Under the pieces are notes generated by a model that saw only the letters and a program-made list of their open reading frames with translations, was not told the origin of the DNA and ran no database searches. DNA of 64,000 nucleotides from Blasia pusilla (lineage: Eukaryota > Marchantiophyta > Marchantiopsida > Blasiales): contig CM114272.1 of assembly GCA_050084515.1 (NCBI GenBank), positions 54,126,001 to 54,190,000 on the forward strand, in the 5' to 3' direction. Numbering within the stretch: the stretch's first letter is position 1; the number at the start of each line of letters is the position of its first letter. Below, piece by piece: positions 23,517 to 36,901 of this stretch. The position numbers and the translations under genes were made by a program.

Positions 23517-26500
23517 TCACTTTGTAGTGTTATCATCGGCAGAATCTGGCTTGGTAATGGGAGCCAGTCCCATCCCCTCTGAAGATTTCAATATTTTTGA
23601 AAAATCAGGTATGAACTCTACAAAATCAGGTTCCCTATTGAAGATGCGCGAAGCAGCTTGAATCAGAATTGAAGCTGTCAGTCCCCATATAAGAAATTTT
23701 TCACCACTATCAGTTGTGTAGTCAAAGAAGTGTATCCGGTACTTGACTCCTAACCACTCCCTTTCTCTGAACCAGTGGTTATCCGAGTTCTGCAAGGCAT
23801 AACAATTTTTGCTGTTAAGGAAGTTAACGCGGTTCCAAACAAGAGTGGGAAAGTAAAGGATGAATCTATGAGATACTAGGTTGAAGACAATAGAGAATAG
23901 AACTCACAGATGAACGATGTCAAACGTATGCGTGTTGGTCTCTACCAAAACGTAAAAATTCTTTCTACTGCCATATATCCATCACATTATCTTCTGAAAG
24001 AAATGCTTGGAGTGGAGTGTAGGTTTTGACGATTGTCTGGATAAGCAAGAGAAAAAACTCATACTAGAGCAATGATCCTAATGATCAGATGCTCCACAGA
24101 CCACCTAGTACACTCTTCCATTTCGTCATACTGTATAAAAAACTTTTTGGTTATTAAAATTATTTCACCACTTAATTCCAGTTTTCAGCAATCATGCAAG
24201 GCAATTTTCATGATCTGTCCCAGTTCAGACCCAGACTTCTGATTTCTACGGAAGTAACACTTGAAGTACTTCTCAATGCGGTCTTACTAAAGAAGAGTGT
24301 ACAAGCTAGAAATATCAAGGAATTATGAAGAGGTGCTTAATGATGGGTTAGAAAGGCAAAGTGCCTAGAGGGAAAACAATAAAAACGTCACCTTGTACAA
24401 TGGGATCCCCTAATCTGCCAACCAGAAAAAGAAAGCTGATAGCAGATCTCAAAAGTAAGAAGAAGTCCACACATGCTCAACACCTCTGAATGAATGCACT
24501 CAATAGTGGTACCATCTAGTGCCAAATTCCAGAAACCTACTTGACCTAAAGCATAGCAGTGACAAAGTACCATTACTATCCACTGACTTTCGAAACTCCC
24601 TGAAGTGGGTGAAGGGTTGAGGGTGAAGGAAGGTAACAATGAGCTCAGAATTACTGCTAGTATATGTAACACAACAGAGGAGAAAAAAGCTGCAGAGAAA
24701 GTGCCATTGCAACTAAGCAATTGGTTTCACAAATAAATAGATGATATTTACACTCACGTCCAGTAGAGATAATTTCCATAATGGGCTGTACATGACAAGA
24801 TCAGAGTAACCTGACGAATCAGGGCCCTCACACTCGCAGAGTAAAGGTGCTTCGTAATCTCATTACCAGAGACCTTAAGCAACGACCAGAAACCAGGGTA
24901 CTGGCCACATGCACAAGCCATAACAGGACCAGCTTCACCAGCTCCCAACAGTGGGTATGAGGTACTGAATTGACACAATTGGAGTAATACCTTTGGGGAG
25001 ACATGCAGTGAGACATCTAACATGACACAATGGTGCAAAACAAGAGAAGAGTACACGAAGAGAACTTGGGCAGCTGGAGAATCTAGACCACTTACAACAC
25101 ATGGAGCAGCAGAAACTTATACAGAGTAACTAAACCATTTTCCTGATCTATATCAATCCCCTTTCAGCACATCTTGAATTATTTTGAGACGTGAACTTAC
25201 TTTCAAGAACATTTCCAGTGGTGCGTCAAAAATAGAATCCACCTCGCCAGGGTTGGGTACTGGTTTAAACTGACGAGTGTCATCAAGAAGCCCTACTACC
25301 GGTATCACAGTAAGTAAATGCTACACAGCCAAACAAATTAGATCAGTGATGGCTCTAGATACAATAGAAAATCTCATAAAGAGCCAATTCTACAGTCACA
25401 GCAGGCAAATACCAAAGCTTACCAGAATAAATCAGTCCTCAATTTTGACATGACCTAAGCAGAATAGTTACACTCGAGAAAAAAGCCACCTGTAAGGATC
25501 TGTCACACAAAGGATGAGAGTCACGATGACCAATGATCCAAAAAATAAATTCCTTGATTTCTTCGTCCAATACGTGGAAGGATGAGAATATTTCACCCGG
25601 TCTACTCCATCATTGTAAGTTTTTACCAACCTCCTACGGGTGATCCACTATCTTAAAGTTTCTGAAAAGTTCGTCACGATCGGAATGTTGATAAAACAAA
25701 GTTAAACTCCCCCAAGCCTTTGGAGATAAAGTCTTACAATTTTGGTACCTTCGAGAGGAAAGGCTCCAGCGATGTAACGACACGAACATCCGATGGTTGC
25801 AATCCAATCTCTTCCTTTGCTTCTCGGAGCGCAGTTGCTTCATCATCCACATCCTCCTTGTCTCTTTTTCCACCTGGTAACGAAACTTCGCCTGCACAAC
25901 GCAAAATTCTCCACGATAGTAGGCAAGAATTGACAAAAATTCTAGCTCCAAGTTTCAGTCTGAAACAAGAATTTCACAAATCTCGGTACACGAGTGGGTG
26001 AAGAGCAAAACGCCACTTCATGAAATTTGCGACTGTTGCCGCAACACGATAAGGAAAGTCAGGGATGAGGACTGAGGAATGTCCTAGGCCAGACAAGGAC
26101 GGGAAATGCAGTGAAGCAGTTATATATTAAGTCATATCCCCCGAGCCGTAGACCATATCCCAGTGCACTTGGAGATGCAGGAGGGCAAGGAGAATCGGCG
26201 ACCGCTTGCACCGATTCTACCAATTCAATTACAGTTGAACTCCAACACCCTAGAACAATGAAGGAACCCAAAGCGGTACCCGACTATATAGCAACCAGAT
26301 AGGAACGTCCCAGAATATAATCCACACCTGAATGTGAGGAGAGGCTCCCAGCCCGCTTCGTAAGAATCACTCTAAGTTCTCCGTCTGCAGTTTGAAAGAG
26401 ACAAACCAACACTGCGGCTCTTCTATTCGTCGGAAAGACCTTGATATCATTTTGAGAGGCCACGGAGATTGGCATTCCCACACTCGAAACTATACCACCA

Positions 26501-26802
26501 CGTCCTTCCTCATCCGCGGCTGAGCCTGCTGACCTGTAATGCCGAAACTGCTCAGCAATGCTCTTCAGCTTCGGGCTGATCCACTCTTCCTGCATTTGCC
26601 ACTTTCTCCCCTGCGGATTCCCAGGTGCGTCCGCCACAAACGAACGAGTCACGGTAGCCATAGTGGTTGATCTCGGACTCCTCCGACACTTGCACGGAAT
26701 TGCAATTCCTCCCCCTGCAACCCGGCTATTCTTCAGCGCACCGCTTCTTCCAATTTCAGCGTGCACAATACATTCCACGACCACGAGTAAACGCCGGGAC
26801 AC
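23517..26802 (-). CDS. Nudix hydrolase, CoA-pyrophosphatase-like (NUDT11/15/22 type)
   Basis: Predicted to hydrolyse CoA or related nucleoside diphosphate derivatives. Four exons in phase: 26328-26661 (or to 26802), 25749-25891, 25201-25320, 23517-23789. The protein is 289 residues from Met 26661 or 336 from Met 26802. Exon 1 ends RVILTKRAGSLSSHSG and exon 2 opens EVSLPGGKRDKED. Together these are the LLTKR..L..H.GEV..PGG signature of the CoA subgroup. The catalytic core REAKEEIGL follows. Exon 3 has LEMFLK before REREW and HFFDY in exon 4, then FLIWGLTASILIQAA, all typical of the plant family. The extra N-terminus MSRRLLVVVECIVHAEIGRS is Arg-containing and could be a mitochondrial or plastid targeting peptide, so two start sites are possible. 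Intron 3 (23790-25200) is long, with no gene recognised in it. Confidence 0.9.
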
Positions 26803-27049
26803 CGCTGCAGCCAGGGTGGGACTCTGGACAAGCTGGAGGACCCGGCATAAAAATCCATGCCCAGCCTACCTCGGGGACGGTGGTGCTTTGCTCGCTCCTG
26901 ACAAGAGACATCTACCACGGCCGAAAGCTCATGGGCTCTTCGGCACCAGCAAAGTGACCGGGCACACTCGCCTCAATCACCGAAGACAATCCCTGCAAGC
27001 TACAGAGGCTTATCATAGCAGTGGGGACACCCAGATGCCAGCGGCGTAG

Positions 27050-28674
27050 GGAGCCCTGGCCAGGCCTTCTCGCATTGGTCAACACAAAGGCGGGCCCACA
27101 GCGGGGAAACTTGAAAAACGTACCTGTCACTTAACCGCCGTCCTCCTTTTGTATTATTATTGTAACCCCGGCGGCTTGTAACTTAGCACGTGACCAGCAC
27201 TTGGTGATGAATAACCCCGTTCCTTCACCTCTTGAATATCTACCTACTATCTGCCTAAATTATTAATCCAAAGTGCAAATGTTGCTTACAAAGCAGTTCA
27301 TATAGGTGGGTAGGGTACTCTACCCGGTTTTTTGTATTGCACCATTTATCTATATCTCTTCCATTCATATCTCTTCCGACTAGGCCTTCTTTAATCATTG
27401 TTGGTTGGACACATTATTAGTGTCATCGGAACTCGAATTCATTTGGTTTGTATTTAGCATCCTGTCCGAGTGGAGGCGAGAAAATTGTTATTCCGAATGT
27501 TGTGCGGAAAATCGTGTTCAATCTAGTTTGGGAGGCTTATTTCCACGTGGCACTCTTCCATGACCGAGAGAGTGGCACTCTTCCATGCAAAGGATCCCTC
27601 ATCTGAACTGATTTTTATATGACACAAGAGGCATTGTTTACGAACTCGTTGAAGTCAATGTTAGACAGTTCTCCGGACTGACGGTCTGAGATTTCCTTGG
27701 TCCGGAGGAATAACCTTGGACCGATGGTATAACGACCTTGGCTTGGCAGGATCTGGGAGATGCTCTGAAACCCGAGTGTCGGGTCGGGCCCGGCTTCTTC
27801 GGTTAGCTGCAAACTTTGCCAACAGCCATAGAAGCGTTTCTCTCTGTTGTCCTTCCTCTTCGGTTCTGGGCAGGAGCCAGAGCTGTGTGTCGCTTTAAGA
27901 GCCACGTTTTCCTAAAGGCGCAATCCGTTCGCCGGATCTGCTCGTTCAGCGCGCACGCCTACTTCTGAGTAAGAGTGCGCACCGTTCAGGTTAGTGAATT
28001 CGATAGACGTTTTCGGCGCCCTACCCTTCCTCACAACAACGAGGTGTTGCTGAAAATAGGCTGAAACTCAAAGGATGGGAAAATGTAGAGGAGCCAGCGT
28101 TTACGCTTATTCTCGACCTTTTTCTCACGGTCGGATTGTTTGTCTAATTGCAATTGACCTGGTCCTTATATTTGCGTGGCTGCCTTGCGAACCGGGTGTG
28201 CTGTGCCCGATTGTTGTATTTCTTTACATTTATATGCCAGACTCAATTGGATGTACATCACTTCGTAATTTTAATTCCAATCGAAAGATTGATTACACCC
28301 CGGTGCTGGTCCTACCGCTTTCCTGTCTTTGCATACCTCTTGGATCTCCTTACTCGAAATGTCTCTACGGGCATTCTGAGTGAACCACAGCTGACGTGAG
28401 ATTCAAAACACGAATATTCTTTCGTGCATACAAGTTTTGGAAATTTTGGGATCTGAAAATCTGATTAGCTGTAATTATTGTTTGTATACTTTTTTTCCCC
28501 CCGACTCTGCTCTGAAGATGCCGATACCAATGTAGACCTCATTGGAAGGAAGGTGTTTACAGCGTTGTAAGAGGATTTTCTTCATATGCTCTGAGGTAAC
28601 GTTTGCGATGCTGCTACCACAGGTGGGAATGCGTTTGAGGACTTAGGGTCAACAAGAAAGAAGGAGAACAAACT
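27050..28674. other. intergenic between divergent genes (probable shared promoter region)
   Basis: The Nudix gene (-) and the tail-anchored protein gene (+) point away from each other. This 1.6-kb interval therefore probably holds both promoters and 5' UTRs. The open frame at 28075-28383 shows no conserved features and I do not call it a gene. Confidence 0.4.
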
Positions 28675-30533
28675 ATGTTACGAAACCTTTCGAAGGTCGC
28701 TAGCACTGCAAGTGCGGCAGCAACAGCCGCTGTGGTATCTGTTTCGAGTGCTGCTACAAATGCAGAGTTTCCGATGAAGAAATACCGGAATAACTCGAAT
28801 TCACGGCTTTCGAAACCCTACCCGGGCCCAAACTATATCGAGGATGAGTATGATTTTTGCCATGAGGAGAATTATGGATCGTATATGGCAGGAGTTCCTA
28901 CTCAGGAGGAAGTAGAGGAAGCCACCAGGGATTTACAAGCAACATTCGTTCAAAAGTAATTCTCTCTGAAGTGCCTAGACCTCCTATTTGTTCTTGGAGC
29001 GATCTTTCCCGTGAATTTATATCACGTGTCTGTCTCCGAAGTCTATAAGAAAGATTAGACTGTCTCGTAAACTTTCCCCTCATCGTCGTCAATATTCTTC
29101 AGGCGGCCTTTCGTCCATTGTTTGAGATGGTATGAAGGAGCCGGAAATTTTATTTCTGTTTCCATGAAGATGAATTGAACTGTGCATTTTGCATAATTGC
29201 TGTGAGTGAAAGTTTAGGTCTCGACGAGAATCTGGAGCTTGGATGACGTCTCTCTATGAAACCTTCGCAGGACTAACGGTCAATTGATCGTGTGCAATGT
29301 GTATATAGTGAGAGCTACAGAAGTTCTCGATCCCTCAAGCATAAGATGTCCGATGTGGAGGCAACCCCAGATGTAAATGCTGTTTGCTCCAGTTCAGAGG
29401 AACTCTGTCATGAAGATCAAGATATTCCAATGCCCACAGCTTCTCCGGCAGGGTCATCACCTGGCTCGCGAAGGCCTGGTCCATCCATAGAACGCAAATT
29501 TCAAGCTATGGCAGTACGGGGAAATAACAACGTGGTGGCACACTGCGTGGATTTACTCCAGCGCGATCCTGATATCCAGGTACTCAAGTAATTTTCTTGA
29601 AGTGCTGTGATTGTGACGATAATAATGTCAGGAAATTCTTTTGTTTCCTGTGTTCCCAAATGTGAGGAAGTCGTGAAGATGCACAGACTGAAGTTGACTG
29701 TCAAAATCTTGGTCAAGTTGTGTATAACTACATTTCTGCGTGAATTTACTGTGGGAACAGGCAGCGGTGGTATCCTTAGCTAAAGATCCTGCTGTCTGGG
29801 ATGCATTTGTGAAGAATGAAAAAGTACAAGAGTTGCTTCAGTCAAGAAGTGTGAAGTTGCCATCTGTAGCAGGTACCTCAACCTCAACCTTAACCTCCGT
29901 AGAAGAGAAAGGATACCTTGGATGAAAGAGGCTGAAGGCTGCCAAACATCAATCTTCTTAACATATTTCCGATATTTTGAAAACTTTCTGACCTAACAAT
30001 TTCTATGATCAAGTGTTCCCCCAAGCAAGAGCGTATTATTGTACATATGTAACAGAAAAAATGAGTGCTTTTTAAATTAAGTTCCTTGCCATAATTTGTC
30101 CACTTTCAAGGTTATGACCAGAGCCTTTGGATATGCCGTCCCTGGTGTTTTACCTTCCACCACTTCTGGAATGAGTTTATCAACTTTCAATGTTATTATC
30201 AGGGCCTTGGATGTCGTGATTCCTCATAGCGTACCTTCATACTCGCGTGGAATTTGATTGTTGGCAGGACCTTCCAGGGAGGCATCTCTACTTGGCAGTA
30301 ATGGAGGCAAGAAGCATGAGCGGGAGAACCCATTCATTATCGCTTTACTCTGTGCAAAGAATATGGTTTTTGAAATGATGGATACCCTGGTTGATCTGGT
30401 CGGTAATGTCTTTGGATTCTTTGACCAAAAGATCTTTGGGAGCAAAGATAGTGATCCCTTGGACAAACCTCTGAAGGCCTGCATGGTGCTTACCATCCTT
30501 GTTTTGGCTCTGGTAGTTCTGAAACGTGTCTGA
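28675..30533 (+). CDS. plant protein of unknown function with C-terminal membrane anchor
   Basis: Four exons join in phase with consensus splice sites: 28675-28955, 29321-29579, 29761-29872, 30268-30533, giving 305 residues. The start ATG at 28675 is preceded by aacaaact and opens MLRNLSKVAS. The block GVPTQEEVEEATRDLQ (exon 1) and the block LLQRDPDIQ-AAVVSLAKDPAVWDAFVKN (exons 2-3 joined) recall a conserved plant family I know only as uncharacterised. The C-terminus after about residue 280 is a single hydrophobic segment (ACMVLTILVLALVVLKRV) ending in Lys-Arg-Val, so a tail-anchored membrane protein is likely. Residues ENPFIIALLCAKNMVFEMMD may form an amphipathic helix. I do not assign a function. 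The structural model is strong because every phase fits. Confidence 0.8.
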
Positions 30534-32700
30534 AGACTTACATGAGATGAGAGCACTTTCAATCAATCAGACGCAAACTCTGACCGGTTTTCATGTAGAT
30601 CAGCTTTCATGATTTACATTTCTTTTAAAAGAAAATGTGTGACTCGCCCATTATCTGTTAGCTATGGGCATATACATGTTGCACTTTGTACATATCCACT
30701 CCTTTGATTGTGAATAGTTCAGTGGTATGGGAGATCATCAGAGAGATTGAGAATTGTACTTTACGAGTGTGTTACTTTGGTTTGACCATGACTTTGATGG
30801 TGGCATTCAAAGTGAAGCCAGGGTAGGACTGTGATAATGACCTAGAGATCACTATGAGAGTGAGTTTCAGAAGACGTCCTCTTGATGGAACTACAGGGCC
30901 AGATGTTTTACAAATACAAAGTGTCACCACAAATTCGGCTGTGGAACATGATACATGACCAAGGATGACTTGTATGGAACTGCCAAGTCAACGTTTTGTG
31001 GCCAACTGAGGCATCTAATGGTAAGGGGATGATGAAAGTTTTATATGCTTTTGAATGCCATATTGCCAGCTTCACTTTCAAAATTTCTTATTTGCAACTT
31101 CTTCTAGCAATGGATAGGAGTTTTCTTTGCACATATGCACAATTTATATTGCCAACTTCCCTTGGAGCTTTCTCAAATGCCCACAGGTTTCCCAACCATG
31201 AAAAGATTGGAAGAATGCAGGAACATAAATATGTGGAAAATTTGACACTCTTTCTTGCAACTAGATGACTAGAGACATTGGTATACCATCATCCAAGCAA
31301 GGATTGTGAACCTGCCACAAATAAGAGATGAACAAGTTGTCTCATTGAAGTACATTCAATCAAGTCTAGATGTGCTGTCGGAATTTAAAAATAGATTGAT
31401 TGAGTTATTTTGCGTCATGTTCCACTCATTCAACTCCCGAGAGAAACTCATGGATGGGAGTTTGTGTGGATTGACAATTTGTTTGGTTTCTATCCTTATT
31501 GTGTCTTTGTTACTTGTCCAAGAATGAAAATGAATTTCAGTATCGAATACTAATGTTGATCATGACAACTCATAAATGTAATTTTGGGCCATTACTCAAG
31601 GTATGCAACCATCTTGTGATGGCATTGTGAATGTTTTGAGCTGCAATGGACTTGCCAAATGTAGGTAGCCTCCTGAATCATAGTTTTCTTCCTGCAAGAT
31701 TTCTTTCTCAAGAATATCTCATTTTTGTAGTTGGTAATGTCTCTCTTCCATCTGTCTATTTTCTCTTTTGGTTATGTTCCGTGGCGAAACAGTGGGGGGG
31801 AGAACTCTTGTCATTCTTGTCACCAAAGACAACATTGTTGGCGGAGTTGATAAGAGTACCACATGGATTTATTGCAGTTCGTGTGAGGACAGTAGAAGAC
31901 TTAGGTCTCTCTACTCAATAGTTTGGTGTAATGGGTGAAGGTTTTTGCCCTCTAGTGTGAGAAATTGTGATTGTTGGTGTAATGGGTGAATTTGTATATT
32001 GCACGGGCACACCACCTGATGCTAGGTATTAAATAACAAGTGTGTGAAGGAGGCCTAAGAGGATCACAACATACAAACATAACAAGAAGATGTGGTAGGA
32101 GGTGGATATCCTCATCAAAAGATTGGTAAGATTGGTCACATATATTGCCATCTTCGTCTACATAAATCATCACTCAAACATGAAAACTAGATGCAAACAT
32201 AATTATATATTGAAAGAAAATCCAATAAATCTTTAGGAAATTTCTCTTAAACTCTCTTAGAGGTTATAGCCAAAAAAAAAATTTGCTAGCGCAGTATAGA
32301 GACTCATATTAAACATGGAACAAATTTTAGGTTGCATATTAGTAGGTTTGATAATGAGGTTTAAGATCCCGTCAAGTGATTCATGCATATACGTCGCCAC
32401 CTTAATTTTCATTTCCTATGATTCGGAAAAAAAATCACTCTTCCACATCCAAAAAACTATTTAGTATTATTCATTTAACATCACATCATACCCATACAAT
32501 CTCACTACAAATTTCAGATTGACATAAACGATGTGCTAGTCTAGACGCCATCAGATCTAGATGAGTAAGGTTTTGTAGGAATATATTATTGTCTCAAAAT
32601 GAGTGGCAACATTATTTACATCAATCAAGTCCCAATTCCAACAATTAGACTCAAATCGTAAACTCTGAGAAATTGTGAGGGTAATATTTGACCAAATCAT
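30534..32700. other. intergenic, no gene recognised
   Basis: Begins with the 3' UTR of the preceding gene. The remainder is AT-rich with scattered short frames and no transposon domains that I can recognise. The right end merges into a gypsy LTR fragment. Confidence 0.3.
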
Positions 32701-33026
32701 GGTGTTTGATGGTGATGATACGCCAAAGGGATTAGCCAATGTAGATTGGATTGAGTATCTCTTCCTTGTGGATCTCAAACAGTTTGTCGTGCATATACAT
32801 ATCACTACACAATCCACATTACTAATCACATCTACACAACACACAATATAGATCTTCCTAAAATATAAGTAGATCCACATACATGCAAAAATGCACTCAA
32901 ACATGTACACCAAGACCACACAACAAAATTGAAGAAAAAACAACTTACACGGCCAAGTCCATGTACTCTCAAATGTACACATTATATCAAGCCACATCCA
33001 CCCTCTACTTTGAGGGAATCTAGACT
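32700..33026 (-). mobile_element. LTR fragment of the PHD-gypsy family
   Basis: The stretch gtcgtgcatatacatatcac, then gatcttcct...gtagatccacatac and aaaaatgcac, repeats at 40.79-40.90 kb. Parts also appear in reverse complement near 50.28-50.34 kb. The two pieces at 32.7 and 40.8 kb lie on either side of the complete chromovirus in the same orientation, so the chromovirus probably landed inside or next to an older element of this family. Confidence 0.45.
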
Positions 33027-33031
33027 CTAAC
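33027..33031. repeat. target-site duplication, left copy (CTAAC)
   Basis: The five bases directly before the left LTR are CTAAC. The same five bases follow the right LTR at 40399-40403. Five-bp duplications are typical of Ty3/gypsy integrase. Confidence 0.9.
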
Positions 33032-34031
33032 TGTCGTGCCCCTACTCTCCTTGAACGTCAATCTTTAGTGTTGCGGAAGCGTGCGTTTAGTAGGTCACGA
33101 GCTCATCACCGATCTGCACCCAAACACGCACTCTCGTTAGTCGGGTTTGGACCAACCAGCGTTCCAACCCACCGAGTCCTCAACTCGGCGTCTCATCAAG
33201 CTCAACCTTCCTTAGTTCCTAGCTTCCAAAACATGGCAAGTCCTTCAAGACTTGGAACAGACTTCCTGGTTAGTTCAGGGATCTGAAACGGCACTTGCGC
33301 GCCTAGCGATCCCAACTGTTCAACGGTCCTCGGGTGAGTTCCGAACCGAGACCCAAGTAATTGAGTCGCGGTGTGAAATCCAAGAGGATGTCTAAAATCG
33401 CCTCAATGGACTTGGTGCAGTTTTCCAACCCAACGCCCAAACTCGCGTTCCGTTCCATGCCCTTGAGCGCCCGCTGGCGCCCAAAGTGGGGTTTGGGTTC
33501 CAAGCACTCTCGGAGACCTTCCCCCTTGCTAGTACTTCTGGGGTTCTCCAATAACCCCTCCCCTTTGGGAAAAGAGGGTTGGGCCCTTCATTGTGGCCGT
33601 CAACCCGACTCCACTTACAGTCGTTTTCGGGTTGTATCTCGGCCGCTGCTTATGCGTTTGCAGCGATCTTTGGTGTGTTTGGACCGGCTCTCCATAAGCT
33701 TTCCAACGCATCCTTATTTGCTTCAAACGCATCTCGGCGCTAAAAGTTATGGCCATAAATACAGTCGGAAACTCTCAAACGCTAGTGGCGTTCCAAATCC
33801 GGATCTTCCCTTTGGCAACCCACTTCCTAGACTCGACTTCTTTCAAGTCTCATTCCGCATTTGGTCCAGGTTTCTCAGACGCGACCATAACACCTGAAAC
33901 GCGACTCCTCGCTTGCGTCTCGTCTCTTGTCTCCTCTTTGAGACAACTCCAACGCGCAAACCATCTTAGCGTGAGCCCGCTAATGTTCCGATGTTCCGCT
34001 TGGCACTTGTTTGGTCATGAGGGTCGCGACA
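33032..34031 (-). repeat. chromovirus 3' LTR (left copy)
   Basis: About 1,000 bp, starting TGTCGTGCCCCTACTC and ending ...GGGTCGCGACA on the plus strand. It pairs with 39396-40398. Diverged relatives of the same LTR stand alone at 15.6 and 43.0 kb, and as parts of a rearranged element at 44.48 and 46.07 kb. Confidence 0.93.
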
Positions 34032-34045
34032 CTCACCCCTCTTTT
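34032..34045 (-). promoter_or_regulatory. polypurine tract of the chromovirus
   Basis: Minus-strand AAAAGAGGGGTGAG ends directly at the first base of the 3' LTR. It is the expected primer for plus-strand DNA synthesis. A related tract precedes the LTR at 46067. Confidence 0.8.
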
Positions 34046-34719
34046 AGAGGTTGATGCCCTCATCAACGCAAACCTTTATTATGTCAAGTCTCCTGGGCAG
34101 CCTACCCCTTGACATTGAATTGCGTTCTGGTGGCTAACCCGCAATTCCTCTTAGTCTCTAGTTGTCGCTTTGCCCCACTTAGAATTATTAGCCTCTCCTC
34201 TTTGACAAGCCTGGACTAGTTCCAAGGAACTACCCTATCAAATAAGCTAACTAAGTGTGCAACCTTAGACTCTTTTGACTCATTACTGTAAACATCACAC
34301 CTATTTACCTGGTCCACAAATCGTATTACTATTGGGTCGCTCTCGTATTCGACTTAGGCGCATCACTAAGTTTACTTATGTGGCCACAAGTAAGATCATC
34401 CCAAGCCCCAAGACAGACTTCATCGCCCCGCCGACGCTAGGGCGAGCCTAGTGTAATCCAACACAAGGTCTGTTCTAGGTGCTTATCCACATACGAGCTC
34501 TCACCTCAAATACTCCTTGTCTGTCCTCTTGTCGTACATTCTAAGCCTATGATGAACGACTCATAGCCATGCACTCCCACATACAAATTGCAATCAACAC
34601 TGGTATCGAATCTCCAAATCCATACACTCCTTTATTGCAACACTAGCATATTCTAGTTACAACGGCCTTCGGCCCAAGATTCCACTGGTTACAAGTCATG
34701 TCTCTAGCTTCTCCTCGTA

Positions 34720-35484
34720 CTAACGTATGTGCTTCGCTTGTGTTCGCTTGAAGTCACGCAACAACTCTTGCGCGTGTTCCAAATCCGCCTCCGCAATCCA
34801 AGTCGCCTCCTTCACATGGTAGCCCTTCCATTTTACCAAGTATTCATACTTGTTGGCCCGACGCCTCGAACGTAAGATGGTCTCCACCTCAAACTCCGGC
34901 TCTTCATTTACGATGACCGGGTGCGGTCTCACCACTTGTCTCCGCTCGAAACGTCCATTATCTTGAAGATATTTCTTCAACAATGACACATGAAAGGTCG
35001 GGTGAATCTTGAACTCGTCCGGCAGCCTCAACATATACACATCCTCAAACGGGTTTGCCACAATCACATACGGTCCAAAGATACTTGGCGGGCGACTTGC
35101 AGACAACTCTTTCGGAAGAGTGAGATTCTTTACACTCAACCACACTTGTTCTCCAACTTGGAATCGTAGTTGGCGCCGACTCTTGTTAGCATGCTTAACG
35201 TACCTCATTGGAGCCTTTGCAAGACTTCGCCTCGCGTGCTCTTCTTGTTCTCGCATCTCTACCAACAAACCTTCTGCCGTCGCTTGTCGTGTTCGTACCA
35301 ATGTAGTACCCTTCGAAAGGGCTAGATCAAGAGGTCTTTCTGGCTCGCGTCCATTTGCCAGGAGAAACAGAGATTCTCTAGTTGCAGAATGCTTGGTCGA
35401 GTTGTAGCAGTATTCCGCCATGCTCAGCCACTTGACCCAATCGCGTTGATGAGCACTGACATAATTCCTTAAGTACTGATTCAC
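34720..35484 (-). pseudogene. integrase C-terminal part with chromodomain
   Basis: A 254-residue open frame. It begins in the integrase core tail (QRDWVKWLSMAEYCYNSTKH), continues through the GPY/F-like region (GPYVIVANPFEDVY, then HPTFHVSLLKKYL) and ends in a chromodomain (EFEVETILRSRR..KYEYLVKWKGY..ATWIAEADLE). The chromodomain keeps aromatic residues expected in a methyl-lysine cage, placing the element among plant chromoviruses. The upstream catalytic part (about 35485-35885) is interrupted by stop codons and a frame change, so this is a fragment of a dead gene. Confidence 0.9.
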
Positions 35485-36901
35485 GATAGAGTTTACCTTT
35501 TCGATCTGTCCATCCGTCTATGGGTGGAAAGTCAGATCTTGAAACTCAGCTTGGTCTTAAACCTTCGAACAAGTGCTTCCGTAAAGCAGCTTTGGTAAAC
35601 TTTGGATCCCGATCTGAAACAATGCTCCTCGGCAAACCATGAGCACGCCACCAGCTATCGAGGAATAGTTGCGCCGTCATTATCGCCGTTCAGGAATCCA
35701 CCGTCGGCACGAATCTTGCCAACTTGCTAAACCGATCAACAATCACAAGTATAGCGTTGTATCCCCCAGATTCCGGAAGACTCGTGATGAAATCCATACT
35801 CACACTTTGCAAGGGTGCTTCTGGGATCGGCAAGGGATGCAGCAAGCCCTGTTTCTTATCATAAGAGACTCTATTCGCTAAGGGTCACAGGTCTTCACAT
35901 ATTGAGCAACATCCTCCTTCATGTTGGGCCAAAAGAACCGCCGCCAGACAGCTAGCGTAGCGAGATTTCTCTCCTTTATGTCCTGCCAAGGGCCCGTCGT
36001 GACACTCCGCTAACACCTTGGTTTGCATCCTGCCTTGCCCTACATAGATCCTACTCTGTTTGAACCTTAGTAAACCGTGCCTCAAACTTATGTTGGCCAC
36101 CTTCTCACCCTGCTTCAACTTCCTCAGGTAATCCCCTACGTGAGCATCCTTCATATATCCTTCACGAATCCTTCTTTCCAGATCTGTTTCCTTAGGGAAC
36201 ATTGCTCTCAAGACCTGTGTCGTCGATGGCATGTGTTCCTCCTTGCGACTTAACGCATCTGGAATCACATTATCTTTACCTGGGTTGTGAATCAACTCAA
36301 CCTCCATCAGCGCCAAGGTATCATGCCATCGCAGTTGTTTCGGTGTCACTCGATCCTGGGTCTCAAAATACTTGAGTGATATATTATCGGTGAATACTCG
36401 AGTCCTGTGGAGCCCTAGATAATGCCGCCACTTCCTCAAGCAATGTACCACCGCGAACAACTCTTTCTCGTGAGTAGGCCATCTCCTTTCAGTATCGCTA
36501 AGCTTCTTGCTCTCATATGCCACCGGTCTCCCTTCTTGCACCAACATTCCTGCAACAGCGAAATCACTAGCATCGGTATGCACTTCGAACGGTTTGTTAA
36601 ACTCCGGCAGCTTCAACACTGGTTCATGCGATAGAATCTGCTTCACTCCGTTAAATGCCTCATTAACTTCCTGGGTCCAAGTCGTGTTGGCAAACTTTGC
36701 TGTCCAATCCGTGAGAGGTCTAACAATTCCCGAAAAGTTTTTCACATAAGTACGATAAAACTTCACCGCACCTATGAACCTCCTCATCCCCTTTACAGTG
36801 GATGGGGGTTCCCACTCGGAAATCGCTTTCACCTTCTCTCCTGTCGGGTCGGCGCCATATCCTTGACCGACCACGTGACCCAAGAATTTGATCTTTCTCA
36901 A
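35485..36901 (-). pseudogene. RNase H, zinc-binding and broken integrase core of the chromovirus
   Basis: The frame from 36901 to 35885 covers the RT thumb (RKIKFLGHVV) and RNase H (VHTDASDFAVAGMLVQEGRP, HEKELFAVV, FTDNISLKYF, PDALSRKEE), reaching the H-H half of the HHCC zinc motif. A frame change near 35950 breaks the zinc motif. The integrase core then reads SMDFITSLPESGGYNAILV and SIVSDRDPKFT, so two catalytic Asp residues are present. A stop at about 35700 and a frame change around 35520-35560 (the TDGQ region) interrupt it. Confidence 0.85.

Noticed and set aside
26558-27049. 163-codon plus-strand open frame
   Set aside because: It is the antisense shadow of Nudix exon 1 and its upstream region; codon content does not look protein-like.
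28075-28383. 102-codon open frame upstream of the tail-anchored protein gene
   Set aside because: No conserved features. It lies where the promoter/5' UTR is expected and overlaps another equally long frame.
33361-33897. 178-codon frame in the LTR (repeated in shorter form at 39860-40264)
   Set aside because: It lies wholly inside LTR sequence, and single-base indels in the second LTR break it. Solo LTRs do not preserve it.
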